Shown in pieces: positions 26,630 through 32,031 of a DNA stretch of 32,031 nt. Source of the stretch: Saprospirales bacterium (GTDB lineage: Bacteria; Bacteroidota; Bacteroidia; Chitinophagales; JADJOU01); assembly GCA_947441115.1 (NCBI GenBank), contig CANESS010000010.1, positions 1 through 32,031 on the forward strand, given 5' to 3'. A model generated the notes under the pieces. The model saw only the letters and a list, made by a program, of their open reading frames with translations, did no database searches and was not told the origin of the DNA. The first letter of the stretch is position 1; every line of letters begins with the position of its first letter. A program made the position numbers and the translations under genes.

Positions 26630-29464
26630 ATGAAATTTGCTCAACGTCACATCGGTATTTCTCCTAATGAATTGAATGAACTCTTAAATGAAATCAAGGT
26701 AAAAAATATAGATGAACTCATATCAGAGACCGTACCTGCCAAGCTTCTCAGTCCAGGAAGACTGCAAATCGGGGAGGCTATGTCTGAGCAGGAGTATCTT
26801 ATTCATATAAAAGAAATAGGGAAGAAAAATAAGGTATTTAAAACCTATATAGGTATGGGGTACAACGATACCATCACACCGTCAGTAATCTTACGCAATG
26901 TTTTTGAAAATCCAGGATGGTATACCCAATACACGCCTTATCAGGCAGAAATAGCCCAGGGTAGATTAGAGTCTCTTCTCAACTATCAAACCATGATCAT
27001 AGACTTGACCGGTCTACCTATAGCCAATGCTTCACTTTTGGATGAATCTACTGCTGGGGGCGAGGTGATGACCATGTTTCATGCAGCTAAAAACAAGACG
27101 TCCACTACGAGTAATATCTTCTTTGTAGACGATTCTGTATTTCCACAGACCAAAGCTGTCATCAAAACAAAGGCAGAACTACTCGGAATAGTCATTGAGG
27201 AAGGCGATGCACTTACTCATTCATTCAATGAAAATTACTTTGCTGTTTTAGTTCAAAATCCAAGACTGAATGGTGATTTGAAAGACTATACCTATAAATT
27301 TAGCGAATTAAAATCCAAAGGAATTTATACGGCGGTAGTGGCCGATATTATGTCATTACTCCTTGTCAAATCACCTGGAGAGATGGGTGCAGACTGCGCG
27401 ATAGGTAGCTCTCAGCGATTTGGTGTGCCAATTGGTTTTGGGGGTCCGTATGCGGCTTTCTTTGCTACTACAGACGAATTTAAACGCAGTATACCTGGAA
27501 GAATCATCGGTGTATCTAAAGACCGAAGAGGTAAAAACGCCCTTAGGATGGCCCTCCAGACGAGAGAGCAGCATATCCGAAGAGAAAAAGCTACCTCGAA
27601 CATATGTACAGCACAGGCATTATTGTCCAATATGGCTGCCATGTATGCCATTTATCATGGTCCTGATAATCTAAAAGCCATAGCTAAAAAAATTCATTCA
27701 CAGGCATGTATATTAAAGGCAGTAGCCTCAGAATTAGGAATTGAGGTGACGAATCAATCTGCTATTTTTGATACTATTTCACTCAGCGTGAAGGATAGTT
27801 CGAAGCTAAAAGCCATAGCTGAGCGAAATGAAATAAATTTCTACTTTGAAGGAGATATCGTTCGGATTTCTATCCATGAAAATACGAGTCAAAAGGATTT
27901 ACAACGTATAATTCAGGTATTGGAGGAGTTTACAGGAAAAAAATCAACTAGTAATTATTCAGAAGTGAATATAGATAGTCTATTCGCTAGAGAATCTCAA
28001 ATACTCACACATCCTATCTTTCATACATATCATACCGAAACGAAAATGATGCGTTATATTAAGAGCCTGGAGGATAAAGATTTGTCTTTGACTAAATCTA
28101 TGATACCACTTGGTAGCTGTACTATGAAGCTCAATGCTGCTACAGAATTGATGCCACTCAGTTGGGAGTATTTCAGTTCTATCCATCCATTCGTACCTCA
28201 AGAGCAGGCTGCTGGTTATTATGAAATGCTACATACACTCGAAAAAGACCTGGCCCATATTACAGGATTCGCAGCCACATCATTACAGCCAAATTCTGGA
28301 GCGCAGGGCGAATATGCTGGGCTCATGGTCATAAGAGATTATCAAAAATCTCTAGGTCAGGGACATAGAAATGTTTGTATTATACCTAGTTCGGCTCATG
28401 GTACTAACCCAGCGAGTGCAGTGCTAGCAGGTCTACAAGTAGTAGTATCTCCATCTGATGAAAATGGAAATATAAACTTAGACGATCTTCGCGCCAAAGC
28501 ATTGGAGCATAAAGACAATTTGTGCGCACTCATGGTTACCTACCCTTCTACACATGGTATATTTGAAGAGAGCATCATGGAAGTATGTAAAATTATACAC
28601 GATCATGGTGGACAGGTATATATGGATGGTGCCAATATGAATGCTCAGGTAGGATTGACCAGTCCAGGATTTATAGGAGCAGACGTCTGTCACTTAAATC
28701 TTCATAAAACCTTTGCCATACCTCATGGCGGTGGTGGTCCAGGTGTTGGTCCTATATGCGTAGCTAGCCATCTAGCTCCATTTTTACCTACCCATCCTCT
28801 AGTAAAAACTGGGGGTGATAAAGCTAGCCAAACTATATCTGGTGCTCCTTATGGCTCTGCTAGTATATGTTTAATTTCCTATGCTTATATTAAAATGCTA
28901 GGCTCAGAAGGACTAAGACAAGCTACAGAATATGCTATTCTAAATGCTAATTATATAAAAACTAAGCTAGAAAAGTATTATGAAGTACTATATACTGGTG
29001 ATCATGGTCGTATAGCGCATGAATTAATCATAGACTTCAGACCGTTTAAGCACACACTAGGTGTAGAGGTAGAAGATGTGGCCAAACGATTAATGGATTA
29101 TGGTCTGCATGCACCTACCGTTTCTTTCCCGGTAGCAGGCACACTGATGATAGAGCCTACGGAGAGCGAAGATAAAAAAGAGATAGATCGATTAATAGAT
29201 GCGTTGGTGGCTATTCGTGGTGAAATAACGGAGATAGAAAACGGAGTTTATCCAAAAGATAACAATCCACTGAAAAATGCTCCCCATACGGCCGAGGAAG
29301 CACTTTGTGATGAATGGAAATTTCCATACAGCAGAGAGTTAGCGCTCTATCCACTTCCTAGTATAAAACAAAATAAATTCTGGGTGAGCGTGAGTAAAGT
29401 AGATAGCAGCTATGGAGATAGAAACTTAGTATGTAGTTGTCTACCAATTGAAAACTATATGTAG
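26630..29464 (+). CDS. gcvP: Glycine dehydrogenase (decarboxylating), P protein of the glycine cleavage system
   Basis: The 944-residue single-chain P protein, a homodimeric-type enzyme that decarboxylates glycine and passes the aminomethyl group to lipoyl-GcvH. The N-terminal half opens with FAQRHIGISPNE and holds YTPYQAEIAQGRLESLLNYQTM and DESTAGGEVMTM. The C-terminal half holds MIPLGSCTMKLNA, PNSGAQGEYAGLMVI, SAHGTNPASA, DGANMNAQVGLTSPG and the PLP-binding site HLNLHKTFAIPHGGGGPG, with the Schiff-base lysine at 693. Length and motifs are those of an intact enzyme. GcvH and GcvT are not in this window. An aminotransferase gene follows after 15 bases and is probably co-transcribed. Confidence 0.97.
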   Translation: MKFAQRHIGISPNELNELLNEIKVKNIDELISETVPAKLLSPGRLQIGEAMSEQEYLIHIKEIGKKNKVFKTYIGMGYNDTITPSVILRNVFENPGWYTQYTPYQAEIAQGRLESLLNYQTMIIDLTGLPIANASLLDESTAGGEVMTMFHAAKNKTSTTSNIFFVDDSVFPQTKAVIKTKAELLGIVIEEGDALTHSFNENYFAVLVQNPRLNGDLKDYTYKFSELKSKGIYTAVVADIMSLLLVKSPGEMGADCAIGSSQRFGVPIGFGGPYAAFFATTDEFKRSIPGRIIGVSKDRRGKNALRMALQTREQHIRREKATSNICTAQALLSNMAAMYAIYHGPDNLKAIAKKIHSQACILKAVASELGIEVTNQSAIFDTISLSVKDSSKLKAIAERNEINFYFEGDIVRISIHENTSQKDLQRIIQVLEEFTGKKSTSNYSEVNIDSLFARESQILTHPIFHTYHTETKMMRYIKSLEDKDLSLTKSMIPLGSCTMKLNAATELMPLSWEYFSSIHPFVPQEQAAGYYEMLHTLEKDLAHITGFAATSLQPNSGAQGEYAGLMVIRDYQKSLGQGHRNVCIIPSSAHGTNPASAVLAGLQVVVSPSDENGNINLDDLRAKALEHKDNLCALMVTYPSTHGIFEESIMEVCKIIHDHGGQVYMDGANMNAQVGLTSPGFIGADVCHLNLHKTFAIPHGGGGPGVGPICVASHLAPFLPTHPLVKTGGDKASQTISGAPYGSASICLISYAYIKMLGSEGLRQATEYAILNANYIKTKLEKYYEVLYTGDHGRIAHELIIDFRPFKHTLGVEVEDVAKRLMDYGLHAPTVSFPVAGTLMIEPTESEDKKEIDRLIDALVAIRGEITEIENGVYPKDNNPLKNAPHTAEEALCDEWKFPYSRELALYPLPSIKQNKFWVSVSKVDSSYGDRNLVCSCLPIENYM

Positions 29465-29479
29465 AAAAAATAAACTCTT

Positions 29480-30691
29480 ATGCCCAAAATAAGCAAAAAA
29501 GGTGAGCTCATGCCACCAAGCCCGATAAGAAAATTAGTCCCATTCGCCACAGAAGCTAAGAAGCGAGGGGTTAAAGTGATTCATCTGAATATAGGGCAGC
29601 CAGATATTGAGACTCCTCATGTGGTGCGGGATGCTATAAAGAATTTTGATTATAAGGTACTCTCTTATCTCAACAGTGAGGGTAGTGAAAAATATAGGCT
29701 CAAATTAGTAGATTATTATAAATCTGTAGGTGCCGATATCACAGCCTCCGAAATCATAGAAACTACCGGTGGTAGTGAGGCTTTGCTTTTTGGATTTATG
29801 TCTGTGATGGATCCAGATGATGAGATCATCATTCCAGAACCTTTCTATGCCAATTACAATGGATTTGCTACCGCAGGGAATATCAAGGTCGTTCCGATTA
29901 CTTCATCTATCGAAACTGGTTTTGCCTTGCCTAGTATTGATGAGTTTGAAAAAAAAATCACTCCAAAAACCAAAGCTATACTCATTTGTAATCCTAACAA
30001 TCCTACTGGATATTTGTATTCAAAAGAAGAGCTAGACTTATTAAAGGAAATCGTGCTGAAGCATGATTTATTTTTGTTTGCGGATGAGGTATATCGAGAA
30101 TTCGTCTATGATGGAAAGACCCACACCTCTATTCTAGCTATGCCCGAATTAGCTAATCACGCTATAGTAGTAGATAGTATCTCTAAGAGATACTCTGCCT
30201 GCGGTGCGAGACTAGGAGCCCTCATTACAAAAAACAAAGATGTTTTATCTACTGTATTGAAATTCGCTCAAGCCCGATTGAGCAGCCCTACATATAGTGA
30301 AGTAGCGGCAGAAGCCGCATTAGAAACTCCTGCTAGCTATTTTGAAGCCGTGAATAAGGAATATATTGCTCGTAGAAATCTCCTAGTAGATTTATTAAAT
30401 AAAATAGAGGGAGTTCAGTGCCCGCTGCCAGGGGGTGCATTCTACGCAATGGCTCAACTGCCAGTGAAGGATACAGATCATTTTTGCCAATGGATGTTGG
30501 AGAAATTTTCTTACAACGGTTCCACCGTCATGATGGCTCCGGCCGCAGGATTTTACGCTACCGCAGGGCTAGGAAAGAATGAAGTGAGAATAGCCTATGT
30601 GTTGGAATTATCTGAAATCAGAAAAGCTACTGAATGCCTAAAAAACGGTTTAGAGGCCTACAAAAAGGAACAAGCAATAACTAATAAGTAA
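29480..30691 (+). CDS. Aspartate-type aminotransferase (class I, PLP-dependent)
   Basis: A 403-residue fold-type I aminotransferase. Visible sites are LNIGQPDIETP near the N-terminus, ETTGGSEALLFGF for phosphate binding, ICNPNNPTGYLYS with the Asn that contacts PLP, LFADEVYREFVYDG with the Asp/Tyr pair, SISKRYSACGARLG with the Schiff-base lysine at 236, and a C-terminal VRIAYVLE carrying the substrate-carboxylate Arg. This is the subgroup that includes aspartate aminotransferases of bacteria and archaea. The amino donor is most likely aspartate or glutamate, but the exact substrate cannot be read from the sequence. The ATG at 29480 is 15 bases after gcvP, and the gene is complete. Both enzymes handle amino acids, which makes co-expression reasonable. 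Confidence 0.9.
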   Translation: MPKISKKGELMPPSPIRKLVPFATEAKKRGVKVIHLNIGQPDIETPHVVRDAIKNFDYKVLSYLNSEGSEKYRLKLVDYYKSVGADITASEIIETTGGSEALLFGFMSVMDPDDEIIIPEPFYANYNGFATAGNIKVVPITSSIETGFALPSIDEFEKKITPKTKAILICNPNNPTGYLYSKEELDLLKEIVLKHDLFLFADEVYREFVYDGKTHTSILAMPELANHAIVVDSISKRYSACGARLGALITKNKDVLSTVLKFAQARLSSPTYSEVAAEAALETPASYFEAVNKEYIARRNLLVDLLNKIEGVQCPLPGGAFYAMAQLPVKDTDHFCQWMLEKFSYNGSTVMMAPAAGFYATAGLGKNEVRIAYVLELSEIRKATECLKNGLEAYKKEQAITNK

Positions 30692-30715
30692 TAGTTAATA
30701 ATTTTGATAAATTTT

Positions 30716-30952
30716 ATGCTTAAAAAACTCTTTACCCTTATAATTGTTTCTTTTATTAAACTATCTATTTTTGCACAATGCGCTATGTGTAAAGCTGGAG
30801 CAGAGCAATCGCTAGAAAGAGGATCCACAGCTGTTCATTGGATAAATTATGCCATTATTTTTTTAATGAGTATTCCGCTTATTCTCATTTTCAGCTTATA
30901 TATGCTTCATAAGCAAAATCAAAAGAAAAACCAAAATGAGATTTCATCTTAA
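30716..30952 (+). CDS. Small membrane protein with CxxC motif, conserved hypothetical
   Basis: A 78-residue protein from the ATG at 30716; a TTG at 30704 adds four residues and is less likely. A signal-like hydrophobic N-terminus (LFTLIIVSFIKLSIFAQ) is followed directly by CAMCKAGAEQS, a CxxC pair at the start of the mature part. One transmembrane helix (about 45-65, INYAIIFLMSIPLILIFSLYM) and a Lys/Asn/Gln tail follow. The CxxC would lie on the periplasmic face. I recall similar small QCAMCK proteins in Bacteroidota genomes, but no function is established. It lies 24 bases after the aminotransferase and 34 before the START-like gene. Confidence 0.7.
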   Translation: MLKKLFTLIIVSFIKLSIFAQCAMCKAGAEQSLERGSTAVHWINYAIIFLMSIPLILIFSLYMLHKQNQKKNQNEISS

Positions 30953-30986
30953 GCGATTTTAATAAAGCGGTTTAAATTCTATTGTC

Positions 30987-31589
30987 TTGCTAAAAACCTT
31001 TTCAATTCTTATGCTATCTATTGTTTTCCACCAGACAGAACACAAAAAATCGAACGAATGGGAAACAAAAATCAATGAATCGAATTATCAGGTCTTTGTC
31101 AGGGAATCTGATATATCTGACATTAAAGAGATTAAAATTATTCATAATTTTAAAGGCAATTTTAAAAAATTGGCACTAGCCCTAAATGACATAGAAACCA
31201 ATAAAAAATTATTTAGTAGCTGCTCAGAAGCAAGGCTATTAAAACGAATTGATGCGCAGTCTAGTTATCAATATTTTTACTTCAAAATGCCTCTGACTAT
31301 TTCTGATCGGGATATTGTCTCTAAAGTCACTATAAAAAACTCTGATACGACCTACTCTTTAGGAACTAGTTCTACTGATGGGAAAATGGTTGTACTCAAA
31401 TCAAAAGTCATTCGTATGACACAAGCCAATACCTCATGGCAGTTTAAGAAAATGAACTCTGGGGATATCCATATGGAATATTATGCATCTGCTGACCCGA
31501 AGGGTAAAATTCCAAAATGGCTGGTAAATGCATTTGCTATTCGAGAAGCTCGCATTAGTATAGATATATTGAAAAAAATGATTCGATAG
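30987..31589 (+). CDS. START-like lipid-binding domain protein
   Basis: A 200-residue protein made almost wholly of one START-type (SRPBCC fold) domain. An N-terminal helix/signal (LKTFSILMLSIVFH) is followed by WETKINESNYQVFVRES, IKIIHNFKGNFKKLALALNDIE, CSEARLLKRIDAQSSYQYFYFKMPLTISDRDIV (the strongest match to START proteins), RMTQANTSWQFKKM, HMEYYASADPKGKIPKWLVNAF and a final helix. Such domains hold a hydrophobic ligand in a deep pocket; the ligand here is unknown. The frame opens with TTG at 30987, which preserves the signal-like N-terminus; ATG at 31011 would shorten it. It is the last gene of the gcvP-led cluster and ends about 90 bases before the hairpin at 31681. Confidence 0.78.
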   Translation: MLKTFSILMLSIVFHQTEHKKSNEWETKINESNYQVFVRESDISDIKEIKIIHNFKGNFKKLALALNDIETNKKLFSSCSEARLLKRIDAQSSYQYFYFKMPLTISDRDIVSKVTIKNSDTTYSLGTSSTDGKMVVLKSKVIRMTQANTSWQFKKMNSGDIHMEYYASADPKGKIPKWLVNAFAIREARISIDILKKMIR

Positions 31590-31680
31590 CTGTATTCCTG
31601 TTATTTTTCTAGTAGACAAATGGTATTAACTCCTATTTAGCATAAATACCTGAAATAAGTTCGATTTTGCAGATATAAAA

Positions 31681-31706
31681 TAGAGCCCTCAAAAATGAGG
31701 GCTCTA
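31681..31706 (-). terminator. Strong hairpin terminator between converging genes
   Basis: TAGAGCCCTCA and TGAGGGCTCTA pair perfectly over 11 bases around a four-base loop. The T-run (TTTTAT) follows on the minus strand, so it is best read as the terminator of the clipped gene at 31832-32031. On the plus strand the hairpin also lies after the START-like gene but lacks a U-tail. Confidence 0.8.
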
Positions 31707-31831
31707 TGTACACGATAAAGTAGAATCAAACGTAGATAGTATTATTACAGGAATCAATATTATAATTGACTAGAACAGACAGCCGTCAACATCCCATAAT
31801 TTCAGGTTAATTTCTCATAGATTTAATTAAT

Positions 31832-32031
31832 TTATTGGCAAGGGCTGTTATACGCCTTGAAATCAGTCACCATTTTTGAACCAATCCCTAAAATTTTCTC
31901 ATTCGAAGGAACAGGACTATTGTTTGGTCCAATTTTTATATAAACTGGCACAAAATTTCCTGATAATGTGAGATGTTGCGTAGTGGTTTTATACCATTTA
32001 TTGGCAGCTGGAGTAAAAGAATCGACATATC
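31832..32031 (-). CDS. 3' end of a clipped gene, likely secreted or surface protein
   Basis: The last 65 residues of a minus-strand gene running off the window edge, ending at TAA 31832-31834. The peptide is rich in Thr, Asn, Ser and Pro with alternating beta-type residues (KWYKTTTQHLTLSGNFVPV, YIKIGPNNSPVPSNEKILG) and ends with YNSPCQ. This composition suggests an exported beta-sheet protein. It does not carry a T9SS sorting domain, and I do not recognise the family. The 125-base gap to the hairpin terminator at 31681-31706 has no other gene. Confidence 0.6.
   Translation of the reverse strand, partial: YVDSFTPAANKWYKTTTQHLTLSGNFVPVYIKIGPNNSPVPSNEKILGIGSKMVTDFKAYNSPCQ

Noticed and set aside
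1-32031. Search for CRISPR arrays, IS elements, integrases, tRNA or rRNA genes and toxin-antitoxin or defence genes
   Set aside because: No regularly spaced repeats, terminal inverted repeats, transposase motifs or cloverleaf signatures were seen, and every long frame has a non-mobile explanation.

Overview
The window is a 32 kb chromosomal segment of a free-living or host-associated Bacteroidota bacterium. The evidence is: a PorP/SprF protein, a giant secreted protein with the gliding/T9SS type-B C-terminal domain and a PorE-like OmpA protein side by side; a BatA-like membrane protein next to a DUF3467 protein; an OstA-like LPS transport protein next to an MlaD-family protein; AT-rich DNA; A-rich leaders without Shine-Dalgarno sequences; and promoter elements of the Bacteroidota form TAnnTTTG. 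Nothing in the window is an insertion sequence, integrase, CRISPR array, tRNA or rRNA. It reads as a core or near-core region, with one cell-surface cassette of more variable type.

Layout. Positions 1-3195 (+) are the end of a polysaccharide locus: a clipped upstream gene, a Wzz-like chain-length protein, a Wzy/WaaL-type polymerase or ligase, and a PabC-like fold-type IV PLP enzyme that overlaps it. 3343-5451 (+) is a PpiD/SurA-type periplasmic folding factor with its own promoter and a strong terminator. 5641-9465 (-) is an envelope operon: a small SHOCT protein broken by a single-base frameshift, then DUF3467, a BatA-like VWA membrane protein and a LolC/E-FtsX-type permease. 9569-11611 (-) is metG. 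11693-13390 (-) is an OmpA-family protein with its own promoter and terminator. 13456-17049 (-) is an operon of mlaD, an OstA/LptA-like gene, a 53-residue lipoprotein and a 2-oxoacid:ferredoxin oxidoreductase beta subunit. 17176-26287 (-) is a type IX secretion cassette: a 1967-residue type-B substrate, a PorP/SprF protein translationally coupled to it, and a PorE-like TPR/propeller/OmpA protein. A 342-bp divergent intergenic region separates this from 26630-31589 (+): gcvP, an aspartate-type aminotransferase, a small CxxC membrane protein and a START-like protein. A hairpin terminator at 31681-31706 separates these from a clipped minus-strand gene.

How the parts fit. Most of the window serves the cell envelope: sugar polymer export, outer-membrane protein folding (PpiD), lipid and LPS traffic (MlaD, OstA, LolC/E-like), peptidoglycan anchoring (two OmpA-domain proteins) and surface display through the type IX system. 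The metabolic genes (metG, korB, gcvP and the aminotransferase) look like ordinary housekeeping. The observations most worth following are the type-B substrate/PorP/PorE-like cassette, the frameshifted SHOCT mini-gene at 9339-9465, the small lipoprotein gene overlapping korB at 14408-14569, korB without its alpha partner, and a nearly identical 16-base promoter core in front of both ppiD and gcvP.
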